Shown: positions 20,330 through 33,109 of the stretch, in pieces
Position numbering within the stretch: position 1 is the first letter of the stretch
Layout of the letters: every line of letters begins with the position of its first letter
From: Cercis canadensis
Lineage: Eukaryota > Streptophyta > Magnoliopsida > Fabales > Fabaceae
Direction: 5' to 3'
Assembly (NCBI GenBank): GCA_003255065.1
Contig: QAOA01007490.1
Location: 82,745-146,744, forward strand
Length of the DNA: 64,000 bases
Notes under the pieces: generated by a model
The model's input: only the letters and a program-made list of their open reading frames with translations
Database searches by the model: none
Told to the model about the DNA's origin: nothing
Translations under genes and position numbers: made by a program

Positions 20330-23300
20330 AAGTTTTTAGTCGTGAAGTTTTAGTATTAGAAGAAAAAGCTTTAGAAGTTAGAAAACCTTCCATTAGCCTT
20401 AGTAAAAGTTTATCTTCTCCTTATGTATTCAAACTTTGTTTGTACTTTGATTTCAAAGGAAGTCTCAAGATTATAAAAGAACTTCAAAAGTTGTAAGTTT
20501 TATCTTGTTCAATATCAAGAATTTGCGTTCATATTCCCTCTCCTGCTTTTCTGGACGATTACCGCCAGACTAACTTCCCTCTTCCTTGAACATTACTGTT
20601 AATTTCACTGTTCATTCCGAATCATTAAATTATTTTCTGACATTTGCATGTTTCATACGCTTCCTTCATTATTTTACTTCCTATTCTTTTGCTTTCTTGT
20701 CTTTATTTGCATCATTAAATGCTTTCAATGAATAAGTCTTCCTTCATTAAGTCTTTTTCATTCAAAGAGAAAGGACTTCTTTTTCTATCTTCGTCTTCCA
20801 ATTCTACAATTAGCAATATTTCTGTGGTTCTAAAATATCTGGGGCCATAGAGATTCCTTCTTACCAACCAAATTATTTGCACTTTTTTAGAGGTGACCAA
20901 CATATGCATTAAACTTTCAGCTGCAACCTCATAAAGGTTTCATTTTCCATGAATAATACCCTTTCTTAACAGGAAAAATCCATTATATAATTTCCTATTG
21001 TAAAATGTTAAAAATCCCTATTGTGCATGTGAAATGAAGCTTTTCTACACAATTATATGAAAGATTTTACAATGAACTCATTATTTTTAGTGAAATGCCA
21101 GAACCATTCATCTTCCTAATGAGGTTGGTTAAACATATATCCATTATAGCTCCCAATGAGAACTTAGTGCTAGTGAAGAAACCTCTAGGACTAGGTCCTA
21201 TCTCCAAATTCAACTTTTCACTAATTCCAACACATATATGAATACTTCACATTCCATGTAACTCTGCAATCATAAGCAATCAATGTTCCATAAATCAATG
21301 TTTTCTTATTAGTATAAAAATAATGAAGATTAGTAACTCCCCTAAGAACTCAGACCAACTGTAGACATTATTTTTTGTTTGGATAAGTTTTTTTTTTTGT
21401 AAAAAAAAAAAAAGTATGCATGCATCACTTTAAAAAGTTTTGCGCTCTTGGGCCTGGGCTTTTATGGAAAAAATCATCTTTGCAAAATTCATGTGTGTAG
21501 CTCAACTTTTCTATTAGGCCCATTTTTTATTTATAGTATTTTTGCATTTTCTAAATTTAAAGCATTTTTCTTAAAAAAAAAAAATATGTTAGTAAATAAG
21601 TTACAAAAAAAAAATAGTTTTGCTTTTGCATCATAAAATCTACTTAGACCAATGAGATTGTAAGGAAAATTTTCCATGTGGCATTTTTGTTTTTACATTA
21701 GACACAACCAATTAAAAAAAAATGAGAGGGAAAATTTGAAAGTAAAAGAAAAAAGAAATAGAACCGGATAGAGAAGAGGAAATAGAGAGAAAAGTGAGAG
21801 AGAGAGAAGAGGAAAGTGAGGGGAAGGTGAGAGAGAGAGAAAAGGAAAGTGTTAGGAAACTTCATGGGGTAGAACCCATAGACAAAAGAAGACAAAATGG
21901 GGAAAGTGAGAAAGGAGGGAACCCAATGTGAAAGCAGGGAACAAAATGTCGTGTCGTTTCAGACAAAACACATAAATTTTTTTGGTTTCATCCATGAACG
22001 ACACAAAACTCCATTCCAGTTCTAAAATTGTGGCATTTCCATCAAAATAGAGTTGTGTCAGTGAGTTTTGGAGGAAACAGACAGAAATTGTGGAATTTTC
22101 GAAGTGTAGTACGAAACAAACTGAAAAATATAAGCAAAAGCAACAGAAAAAAGAAAAGATGAGACAATTTACATCACAGTTCATGAACAATAGAGAAACT
22201 GAGAAAGGACAATAATTTGTAAAGTTAAATGATATGGTTCTCCATTATATTCACAGATTCTCAACTCATTCAAAGAAATGAGAGCTAAAAATCTATATCC
22301 CATTATTTCTCAACCTCCACCAACCTTCAACTTGTTTGTGTGAAATAGAGAAAAATTTTGAAGCTGCCTAGCTGCCTTTTTCTTCCCCTGAAAGTCAATT
22401 TCTCTACCTAAAGGTTAGTCTTTCCTTGCATCTCTCTGGCCCTCTCGATCTTGCATATTCTAGCCCTCTAATTTGTGATTTCTGGTTCTCCTTCCTCTCA
22501 GTATATGCTGTTATTGTATTTGAAACTTGAAAGAAATAGAAAACTACTGGCGCACATGGTTTCTCTTTCAATATCCAATGGTGCTATTTTTTTTTTTAAG
22601 TTTTTTAGTGGCAACTGACAAGCTTCACGTTGGAAGCTTTTTATTTGATGAAAATTTGGTGAGAGGCTAATGTTTTGTGAGAGATCACGGAGCAAGAGAA
22701 AGAGAGAGGTGGAGACTCCTAAGTGGAGAACAACAAGCAAAATATCTAGGATTTGTCTACAGTATCACAAGCAATGAGTCTAGTGACCATGTCCCTCACG
22801 AGCTTATCACGTGCGGACATGTCTTCTTTGTGCAGTACAACTTTATGTTTTGGCCCATTAAGTTATTTTTTGCATGAGAGCTACAAAGAAACATGATTCA
22901 GATGAATTTGATTTCAAAACCCTTTGAGATTTGTTTAAATTCTCATGTCTCACTTTTTTTATCAAGACCCTTTTCTCCCCCACAATTTTTGGTGTAGGAT
23001 AAATGAAATTAATGAATAGACTTGTGGACCCCATTTTTCATGAAAATCACATTTAAAAATCTTGGCTAAGTGGAGTTAATGAGTATAATTTTTATTATAC
23101 TTTTAGAAAGAAATGAACAAGAAAAGGGAATTTTGATTATAAGTAGAAACAAATGAAAAAGAAAACAAATGATAATTCTTAAAAATGGGAAAATTATTAT
23201 AGAAACAGCAAAATGAACTCCTCTTTTATATTCAAGATACATGACCCTGTTCTTCAAAATTTGTGTCATCAAATCCAAAGCATTGTTCCTTTCATGATAG

Positions 23301-24149
23301 ATTGTACTAGTCTCTTAATATAATTCCACATAGCCTTGTTACATTGGTCTAGTTTTACATCCACCCCATAATGAAATATTATGATGAATTAATTAAGCAA
23401 AAGAAACCTAATGGGCTTAAGAATTGTGTGTGACTCAGTTTTTGATTCACTTTCTTCCTATAGTTGTTGTAGTCGGCAAGGAAAATAATCTACATAGCAT
23501 ATGAGAGAGAGGGAGGCAGGTTTCAATGCCCAACTAAAGTTTTTGAGAGAAAGAATTTTGGATAACCTTTTGCAAAGTTGTATAACAGAAGGGTTCAAGT
23601 TCAATAGTATTTTAATCCTTTTACATTGTTTATGAAGCTTTAGAATTAGTGTATCTATTGTTCTAATGCAGTTGGAGGGTTGATAATGTATGTTCCAATG
23701 CTTAAAACTTTTCAATTCTTTGCTTGTTGCTGATATAATTGCCATAGAGGATTCTAATTGTGCACCATGAATTTTCTTTGTAATAATCCTTTCTTTGGTT
23801 ATGCTTTTCCACTCTTGATTAGATTATTTTAGAGCAACAAATAAGAGAATAAAGTTCTATGTCATATTTAGATAGATCATATTTTCATTTGACTTTAGCA
23901 ACATGTAGATAAAGACTCATAGCCCCATTTGAAGTACTTTGGAAACTTGAAGCAATGAGCTACAAATTTTTGATGTTGAAGTTTTATAAATGCTCTCATT
24001 TGTTATTTTCATGGTATTTTGGAAAAAAAAAATAGAATGATTATCTTAGGCTATAGAGTTTAGTTTATTTTTTTATTTACATATTTGTATTATTATTTTT
24101 GGGATACATGTATGAGTTCATGTAGGAGAAAAGAAATATTAATAGAGGA
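20330..24149. other. Intergenic, AT-rich, no gene recognised
   Basis: There are many short ORFs but none with a recognisable motif. Purine-rich GAGA tracts occur at 21720-21860. Short T or A runs are at 21390, 21580 and 22590. It may include the non-coding 5' part of the hAT element, but I could not find a terminal inverted repeat. Confidence 0.4.
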
Positions 24150-24659
24150 AGATCCGAAGGAGAAAAAAAAAAAAAAGGAAAACAGATCTTGGTTGGACTT
24201 ATGGGGAAATGTTGGGTGGAAATAGACAACATGTACAATGCAATTTTTGTCATAAAATAATGAAAGGTGGTGGTGTGACTCGATTGAAGCAACACTTAGC
24301 TGCAGGTTATCCAAATGTTGAGAAATGTGAAAAATGTCCTTTAGATATTTCTAATAAAATGAGAGAATTTTTGAAGGGCAAAAAGAAAGAGAATGAACAA
24401 TTAGCTATTACAAGAGCTAAAATGAGAGAAAATCTAATGGGTGGAGCTTGAAGAAGAGCTGACATTCAAGAGATATCATTTGAAGATTCAAATGATGATA
24501 TGCCAATTTGAGAAAAAGAAGAGTTAGAATATGCAAAATAGATATCTATTGAAGATATATACAGGGCAGAAAGAGGACATCAATATGGTCATTTTCAACC
24601 AATATCAAAGAAAGGAAAAAGACATTTTTTTCATAGGGAAAGTGAAAAAGAGTCTACAA

Positions 24660-24765
24660 GCAAAATCTTTGGCAAAAACAAAAAAAAAAAAGAAAAGGGT
24701 CCAACCAAGGAAGAAATGNAAAAAAAAAAAAAAAAAAAAGAAAAGGGTCCAACCAAGGAAGAAAT
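24660..24765 (+). repeat. A-rich direct duplicate around an n
   Basis: GAAAAGGGTCCAACCAAGG occurs twice with poly-A before each copy and a single n at 24719 between them. It is probably an unmerged contig overlap inside the hAT gene, and it would falsely lengthen the lysine run. Confidence 0.6.
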
Positions 24766-26645
24766 GGATCTTTCAATATATCGCCAACGAGATGTTTATT
24801 AACAAAAATTGTACCATTTGTGGAATCCCAAAAACTGAGCAAAGTCAGCAAAGCAAGTAATTGGTAAATTCTTTATTTATCAAAATATTCCACCTAACAA
24901 AGCCCATGGTCCTTTTTATGATATCATGATTGATGAAATTGGTGGCCTAATTCTTAATGATGAAATAGAAGAGATAAAAGAATATATAGAAGATTTTAAG
25001 AAGAAATGGGTAATTTATGGTGTCACAATTATGTGTGATGGTTGGCAATTCATATCCCGTTTAGCAATCATAAATTTTTTGATCTACTGTGATGGGAGAA
25101 TAGTTTTTCACAAGTCAGTTAATACAACTGGAAGAGAAAAAGATGCCAAATATATTTTTAGCTTGATGGACCAAGTGGTTGAAGAGATTGGTGAAACTAA
25201 TATTGCGCAAATCATTACAGATAATGCATTTGCATACAAGAAGGCTGATGAGTTATTGATGCAGAAGAGACCACACTTGTATTGGATTTCTTGTGCTGCT
25301 CATTCTCTTGATCTAATATTGCATGGTTTTACAAAATTTAAAGAAGTTGAGAAGGTTTTGGAAGATGCTAAAAGGTACACCAACTTTATTTACAATCATT
25401 CCAAAGTTCCTCACATGATGAGAACCTATTGCACATGAGAGTTGATTAGACCTGCTCAAACATTGTTTGCAACCAATTATATTGCTCTTGCAAGTCTTAT
25501 GGAGCACAAAAATAGGCTACAAAGAATGGTTACTTCAAATGAATGGTATAAGAGTTCAGCTAATAAGGATTCAGTTGGAGCACGAGTTTATGCCACTATA
25601 CTAGATCAAAATTTTTGAAAGACTATTAAGAAACTTGTTGATATACATATACCAATTGTTAAAGTTGTAAAGATGGTTGATGGAGAAAAGCAAGTCATAG
25701 TGCCATATGTTTATGCAGCAATGTGCAAAGCAATATCAACAATTCAAGCAATGACTCCTAAGTTAGGCAAAAAATATATTGATACTATTGACTATCGTTA
25801 ACATAAACAAATAATCAGTGATATTCATATGTCAGGTATTAAATATTTGATTATACATTTTTATTTATGTTATTTTTGTAATACATTCATATTTATTTCA
25901 TCTTTGACTATACTAATTGATATTTTATTCTTGATTTATACATGAAAAAAAAAACATATTACTTGAATCTATCATATCAATACTCTAAAAACCTTGGAGC
26001 TTAAGAAAGTTTGTTGAAAGCGCTTAAGCATGTGATTTCTAGATTAGAGCCAAGCTCAACTAAAGTTTCTTATGCACTAAATGAGGTATTTATAATTTTT
26101 TTTCTTTATCTTTCTCATTCGTGATAAGAACATCTAATAATTACTCGCAGTATATTTTTTATGTAGGTAAAAATATTTCAAAATGCCATGTATGAATTTT
26201 CCAATAAATTAGCTATTAAAAGAAGAGATAAAACAGATCCAAGTTTGACTTCTTATATTAGTAAAAAAATTGCTATGTGTATATGGAAAAACTTCAATAT
26301 ATTACTAACTAATGTGCACAAATTTTAATTTGCAACTGAATGGTGGCTTATGTATGACACTGATGCTCCAAATTTGACAAAAATTACAATAAGAATATTT
26401 TCACAAATAACTTTATCTAGTGGGTGCGAAAGAAATTGGAGCACATTTACACTTATTCACACAAAAGTGCACAATCGTTTGAATTATGATAAACTAGAGA
26501 AGCTTATTTTTGCACAATATAATATGTGATTGAAATTGAGGCATATTATGAAGGAGTATAATCAAGAAGGTGTTGACTTCAAAGCAATAGATTTGACCAC
26601 AATTTTTGAAGAATATGATGGTCTTTCAGAATGGTTAGAGATCGT

Positions 26646-28073
26646 TGATGAACACACTTTTTATACAATAGTTATTCCTCATACTTAGTCTTTTAAACAT
26701 CTTTTGGGCTGAATTGCATAGACTTAGACCTCATTTCATAACTTAGGATCCATTTATGCTTAATTGCAATTTCCAGCAATACTGGGCATTATATGCTGTC
26801 TCTGTGTTTCAAGCATATCTTGAGTTCTGGATGTCTAAAAATTCCGAGTCATACCTTGTTGGAAAGCTGAGAGAATTGTCTACAACTTTCTTTCAGGGCT
26901 CCAAAGCTAATTCGGACGTTCAGAAGGTCATATGCAGCCTGGAAGCCAGAGAAGACATGCTGTCGCAGGATCCTGACCTACATGCAATATTTGGGTCATA
27001 ACTTGAGTTGTAAATGTCATATGGACCTGAAAATGGTACCATTGGAAAGCTAACAGACAGAGCTTCAATTTATACGAAGACCGGTTCACCATATTTTATG
27101 TGGAAGATGGTCTTATTTGCTGTGCAAGTTAGCTGACGGTTCCAGACACCTTCTGCCACTTAAATGGGCCTAACTTCCTCATGACAAGTCCAAATGGGCC
27201 CAAACCAAAGCCCAATTGAAGCTAAGGCCCATGGGAACAAGTGTGCCCTAAGGGCAATTTGGGTGTGCATGTAAAATTGTAGGTCTATATCAGCAAGAGG
27301 GAGGCAGCCGAAATTCATAATCAACTCATTAGATATTTTAGACAGATTTTGAGCTTGCCTTAGTCTCTAAGTTTTCTTTTAGATATTTTGTAAGAACTCA
27401 GCTCCTCTTGTTCATGGAGGGCTAATCCATCATATCAATCCAGGTTTTGCTATTCTGATTATTGGTTTTGAGATTATGAGTTGTTGTTCTTCATTTTAGT
27501 TGTTAATCAAAGTTCTTTCAATCCTCTGAAATATTCTGTTTGAATTGCTTAATTCGGATTGGATTATTCATGTGTTCATATTCTGTTTGCATGTGATAAA
27601 AGAGGATTGTATGGTTAATTAATGGTTCTAAGCTTGGACGGATTAATTACCTTGGCTGGATTCAGGACTTAGGTTAAACTGGACTTGAATGTTTGCTTAA
27701 TTCATTTAGTCCCTTGTTGAACCGAATTCTGGTTGCTTAACCAGTAGACATCCATAGAACATTGAGAGGCTTCTTGAGATGTTTTAAAGGCCAAGAACAT
27801 GGTTAACAATTAAATGGATCATTGGAAATCAAGGATGGATCAAAATCAGAACTAGTTAAGACTTGGATTGGTTGCTTTCTCTAAAACTCTACCACTGATA
27901 ATTAATTTTCGTTAATCACATAAACAAACACAACCCCCCTGTTTATATGCTTTTCCATATGATTCACCAAATAGAACAATCCTTAGGTTCGACTTAGGGC
28001 TGCCCTTTGCTGCAAATAGCTTAGGAACTGACCTTAAACATTAAGTAATTTGAGGAGCCTCGGCAGCTCATCA
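26646..28073. mobile_element. Solo LTR, family R copy 1 (1,428 bp)
   Basis: Bounded by TG and CA: it begins TGATGAACACACTTTTTATA and ends CCTCGGCAGCTCATCA. It is flanked by an exact 5-bp target duplication ATCGT (26641-26645 and 28074-28078). It interrupts the hAT transposase. It matches 45797-47191 (inverted) very closely and 40197-41404, 51435-52866 and 62513 onward more distantly. There is no internal region next to it, hence a solo LTR left by LTR-LTR recombination. The ORF at 26756-27001 is part of the LTR and is not called as a gene. Confidence 0.92.
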
Positions 28074-28798
28074 ATCGTGATGATGCATTATTAAATAAAT
28101 TGGATGAAGATACTGAAAATATTAGACCAAATAATTATTTGGCTACATTTGCTAATCGATGATCAGATTCACAAACTACTCAACTAAAAGTTAGTGGAAA
28201 ACAACTAAATAGAATAACTACAGAAGAGGAGTTTAAAAATTTGATGAGAGAATCAACACATCATGGATTTTCATCAACTGCAAATGTTGATGAGGAATCA
28301 GATGATGATACTGATACTGATACTAATATAGGTGATGATGGTGAAGTATGTGGTGAAAATGTCACAAGTATTGATAGGGGTGGTGAAAAAAGTCATAATT
28401 CATCAAGTATGATTTTTACATCAGAACAAGGATTTCAATATTGCACTGAAGATACTGATCATGGTTATAGGCTTTTTGACTATAATAGACCAAGTGATAA
28501 TGATGTTGAAATGCAAGATGTTGAACAATTGGCTTCTAATTTTTCTTCACTTAATACCCGTGGATGTGAGTCTAATAAATTTGGCTATAAATCATCATCT
28601 TCAACACTTGGTCAGAGTTCTGGGCATGATTCATCATCCTCTGCACATAATTATGACTCATTATACTCATCATCTTCACAGGTTGGTTGGCATCCTCCAA
28701 CATACTACATGGAAGATTTTAAAAAATTTAAGAGGGATTATGATAATTTTTATTGCTCTTACATGACTTGGATTAATTATTGTGACTATGTCGAATGA

Positions 28799-31534
28799 CA
28801 TTATCAATTTTCTGTTAGATTATATTCAAGTTTTGGATATTTACCCCTAGACATTCTACTGCTAATTGATTTGAATTATCTAATATATTTTTGTTGATTA
28901 TGTATTGTGTAATTTGAAACTTAAAGTATAATATGTATTTTTTTATTAAGTTTTATGTATGTCAAATGTTATTAAAATTTTTGGACATTGATTATATTAA
29001 TGTTATTTGGTTAAAAATGTAATTATTCAATACTATACTATCTAATTTTATATATTTTTACCAGTATTATTATGTTAGAATCCTTTAAAGTTAAAAAAAA
29101 TTATTGCTTAAAATTATTTGAAACGTTTCTTCAAAAAAATTTTGTTTCCACAAAATTTCCGAAACGTTTCCGTTTTCTAAGTGACCGAAACGAAATTTTG
29201 TTCCTTGCGTGAAAGAAAAAGAAGGACTGAGAAGCATATAGAGGGGGGAGTAAGCAGAGAAAGAAAAAGGGAGACCAAATGAGAAGCACAAGGGAGAAAG
29301 GTGTGTGAGAGTGAGCAAAGAGAGAAAAATGAGAGCAAGAGAGAGCTACGGACGCACAAAGCAGAGCAAGCTAAGGAGTGAGAGGTGGCTCAAGCTTTGT
29401 AGTAGTAGAGAAAGGTCTGAATAGAGAAGGTAGATTTTCTTTCACAAAGTTTAGTTTTAGCCTTTCTTTTTCTTTCAATTTTAGTATAGTATATTGATTT
29501 TCTTTGTAATGGGTGACCCATCTTTAAATTTCCATTTGATTCCATCATTTTTCATATGAGTTTTCCATTCGTCTACTCTGTTTCACCATTTTTTTTCTCT
29601 CTCCAAGAACCCTTTGTGATTAGAAGCTAAATGAGCTATAATGGGTAGGAGAGTTTTAATGTTCGGTCCTTTACTTCAGTTTTGATTTCTTTCTTTTTCC
29701 TTTTCTCTTATTAATTTATCTCATTTTTCTATAAATCTCTTGCAGGCTATATTTCTTTGGCTATTTGGTTCTACTTTCCATTTTTACTTGTCTTGCTATT
29801 TCTTTATTTTGGTTATTGGTTTTGTTTTGTTTATTTTCCTTTTCATTTTACATTCTACTAAGTATGTTTCTTGCATTCTTCACTATCCAATTTTGGGGTT
29901 TAAATTTCCTGTTCGGTTCCCTTTCTATTCATTTTACTTATTTTCTGTATTTGTTTTACTATTTAGTTGTCTATTTGTTTTTTTTTTCCTGCTCATATTG
30001 CATTCTCAGTGTATTTTCTACTCATTGGTTTATTGTTAGTCCACTTTGAATTTGTGTAGGGAAATTTATGGTTAAGTCCTGATATGGCTGGCTGTTAATG
30101 TTAGTGCTTTTTTTTTTTGTTGTTGTTCTTTTTGTTATTGGTTATTGGTTTATATGTTTGTTTGGTAGTGGTTAGAGGGGTTGGTCCATAGGTGATTTGG
30201 TCTCTCATTTTCTTTGAAGTCATTTGTCCCCAAATTTGAGATTTATTTGGTTGAGTTATTTTATTTTTGAATTTGTCAGGCTAAATTTTGCTTTATCAAA
30301 ACACTAGGTTCTCATTTGAGTTCTATGTGCTTTGCTGGAAATTAGGATTGTTAGCTCCTTCTTGCTTATGGCTCTTGCTGGTATAGGTATCTCTCTTTTT
30401 AACTTTGTTTACTTGATAACATATAAGGCCATATGAGCATTGTTTCTTCTCAATCTAGAATGGCTGGTTGGGGTTGATGTTTTCGATTTGTTGATTTATC
30501 TCATTAGAAAGTTAAAGAAATCTGAGTGGTTGTTGTTTATTATGCTAATGATGTTTATTTGAGTTTAAATATATTTGTTTGAAAATATTCTTGATGTGAG
30601 TTTCTGTTTTACGAATGAGTGTATGTTCATGCTGCCTTCGTGAAGGTTTAATGTTGAGTGTTTGCTCATACTAGAAAAGAATTTAATGTTTCATTAGTCT
30701 GATGTCCTAAATCATTGTAGAAACTTCATATTTGTGAGTTCATGCTATGCTTGTGCTACTCTTGTGGTAAGTCTGGTATATGGTTAGTGGTTTGGGTGTT
30801 GTTCAACTTGGTGCTATCTATTTTAACAACTATATGTCTATAAGCCTTGAGCTATAATAAAAGTTTCATTCATATTTTCTTTCTTTAGTTAATTGGTTCT
30901 AATGGGAATCAAGATCCTCATTTTTCTTTATGTTGGTTCTTGTTTTTTGTGGCAACTAATCTAACATTGTAGTCCTTAGGCTCATTATTTTAGTTTGATT
31001 CATGAATCTATGTAAGCTTAGATCCATATACATCAATGATTATTGTGCGAGCTTTGGATAAAATGAATTGGGGTCTCCTCTTACTCTTTTATTTATGAAT
31101 TGCTATCGTCAAATGAGATGCCTTTTAGATTTGCTTCCATATGCCAATGGGATTAGGACTACTGGAAATATATTCATCCTTCTATTTTAGCTTCCGTTGA
31201 GCTGTATTGACTCTATCTCAAGAGAATTGCTAGCTACATTGTTCTAGAATTTAAGATAAACTTGGAATGTCATCTATGTGGCTGTAAATTGGTTTGTATG
31301 AGTTATAAATGTTGCATTTGTTTGCAAATATTTGCTCCCTAGATGAATAGGTGTTGCCGATTGTTTGTATGTTCATAATTGCATTCTTGGCAAGTTGTTG
31401 ATTGAAAGAAGTGCTTGATGAGGAATTTGTTTTTTGTTTTTTTTTTTAGAAAAAAAGAGTAACTATTACCATGTACCTTTATGCTGATCTTGTTGTTTTG
31501 TGACATTGCTTCAAAGCATAAAAAAGAAACAACA
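28799..31534. other. Intergenic, no gene recognised
   Basis: 28,800-29,090 is AT-rich. 29,200-29,420 is purine-rich (GAGA, AGAGAGA). 29,420-31,530 is T-rich with only hydrophobic low-complexity ORFs. The texture (GA-rich then T-rich) resembles a plant 5' leader followed by a long intron, but no exon could be identified. Confidence 0.35.
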
Positions 31535-31619
31535 TTTTTTGTTGTTGGGTAAAACTGGAATTTCATTTAACGTAGATAAAGAATCTTACAGTCAACATAA
31601 AATAAACTAAGATTCTCAC

Positions 31620-32940
31620 TGAGCCATAGAACAGCCAGCTGAGGAATCTTCAAAACCAATATAGCTAACAATTCTAGGGAGGGATCTCCCTATAGCATCA
31701 AAATAGATTACAATTCTAACAAAAGGGGGAGGGGAATCAAACTTGGTAAACTGGCTATCCAAGGTGTGAACTGCGTTGGCCATCATATCAGCCCCTCCAT
31801 TAGCTTATCTAAACACATGGTTCAATCTAAAAAGGGGAATCCCCTACAATAGTACCCTGCATTGCTCAATCAAAGGAGCATAATGGTGGTTAGAGTTTTG
31901 ATTGTCCCTAAAACCATTTAAGACAAAAGTAGAACCAACTTCAATAAAGAGTTTTGTAATTCCCAACTGGGATGCAAGGTTGATGCCTTCTAGTACCTCC
32001 CAAACTTATGTTAGGTTTGGAAATCCAACACCTACTTTCTTTGAGAAACCTGCAACCCATTCCCCCTTATGTTTCCTAATGATACCTCCTGCTCCTAAAA
32101 GACTCGGATTCCCTAAGGCTGAGCCATTTGTATTTAACTTAAAATACTCAGAAGGTGGAGATTGCCACTGTATGTAAATTTCATGCCCATGGTGTTGCAC
32201 TGGGCTTATGGAGTTTAGGAAGAAAAACTCTGAAGCTCTTCCCAAGGCAAAGGAGAAGGTTTTAGAGACTAAGAATGGTTGGTTCTTAAAGACCCATTGA
32301 TTTCTATGATGCCAGATGCTCCAGCATGTATATGCAAAAAGAGACCATGCATTTAATCCATGATTGGTTATTGAAGAGTTCATGCGATTCAACTTAAACC
32401 AATGCTACAATCCACCAGGCTCTAGGTCTGGTTTCGGGATGAGATGGAAGTTATTCCAAATAGGAGAGATAATAGTGCAATCCTTGAAGATATGGAAGCA
32501 AGTTTCCAATTGTGAATTTCACAAGGGGCATAACAGAGAAGGAATGATGTTTCTCAACGAAAGCAAAGCTTTGCATGGAAGTCTTTCTAGGTAGGTTAAC
32601 CATAGGAAGTGGTGAATATGGGGATGGCTGTTGATTTTCCAAACCTAGCTTAGGTCTGGGGAGAGCGGAGATGAGAAACTGGGGTCTAACAGATTATATG
32701 CATTGGCTAGACTAAAGGAACCATCTCTTTCTCCACACCACATAAAAGAATCTTCTTTGGTGTTAAAAGAAGAACGAGGACAAGCATTCATGATATTGAT
32801 CACATTTGAAGGGAGGATGAATGGAAGTGACTCTAAGTCCCATTCATCATTTGGGGACAAGTAGTTTGCCACAACCTTTTGTTCTTTAAACCTTGGAAGT
32901 GGCCCTTCTATCAGAAGATGAAAGCAGCTCACATCTAACC
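31620..32940 (-). pseudogene. LINE ORF2 C-terminal part: zf-RVT and RNase H
   Basis: 32932-32645 carries the zf-RVT lead-in ('DEWDLESLPFILPSNVINIM', 'SFMWCGERDGSFSLANAYNL'). 32642-32451 continues it in another frame. 32392-32006 reads 'AWSLFAYTCWSIWHHRNQWVF' followed by the RVT_3 RNase H start ('FKLNTNGSALGNPSLLGAGG'), where the family has N-x-D-G-S; here the Asp position reads Thr-Asn. The RNase H tail continues to about 31650 with 'ANGGADMMANAV'. Frame changes separate all blocks. Confidence 0.7.
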
Positions 32941-33109
32941 ACTTATTTGTCCAGAACTGGATCTTTTGGCTGTTTCTAATAAGCCATTTTTTTCCTTTCT
33001 CATAGCGCTTTACTCATTGTTGAATACTCTTTTGAATGATAGATTTTGCATTGTTTCCTCAAGAGAGATCTCTTTCATATTTAGCTCCCATGCATTTGCT
33101 CCAAAGGCA

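Larger units (their letters stand above)
24150..28798 (+). pseudogene. hAT-family transposase (BED finger, DUF659, hAT dimerisation), interrupted
   Basis: Cut-and-paste transposase of the plant hAT superfamily. The BED zinc finger is at 24200-24330 ('VQCNFCHKIMKGGGVTRLKQHL', C-x2-C then H). After frame breaks comes a DUF659 block at 24926-25438, which is open for 170 codons ('GVTIMCDGW', 'QIITDNAFAYKKADELL', 'WISCAAHSLDLIL'); it includes the Asp residues usually placed in the hAT catalytic core. The middle part is at 25440-25820. The hAT C-terminal dimerisation motif lies at 26400-26520 ('SSGCERNWSTFTLIHTKVHNRL'). A solo LTR (26646-28073) then splits the gene, and an acidic, Ser-rich tail runs 28079-28798 to TGA. 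Gaps near 25830-25990 and 26085-26170 look like introns. Several stops are present. It could be a dead transposon or a once-domesticated host gene. Terminal repeats were not found. Confidence 0.75.

Noticed and set aside
26756-27001. 81-codon ORF also found at 46868-47155
   Set aside because: Conserved only because both are copies of the same LTR, which carries no gene.
29740-30049. Overlapping hydrophobic ORFs that resemble membrane proteins
   Set aside because: T-rich non-coding DNA gives Phe/Leu/Ile in any frame; no start context or homology recognised.
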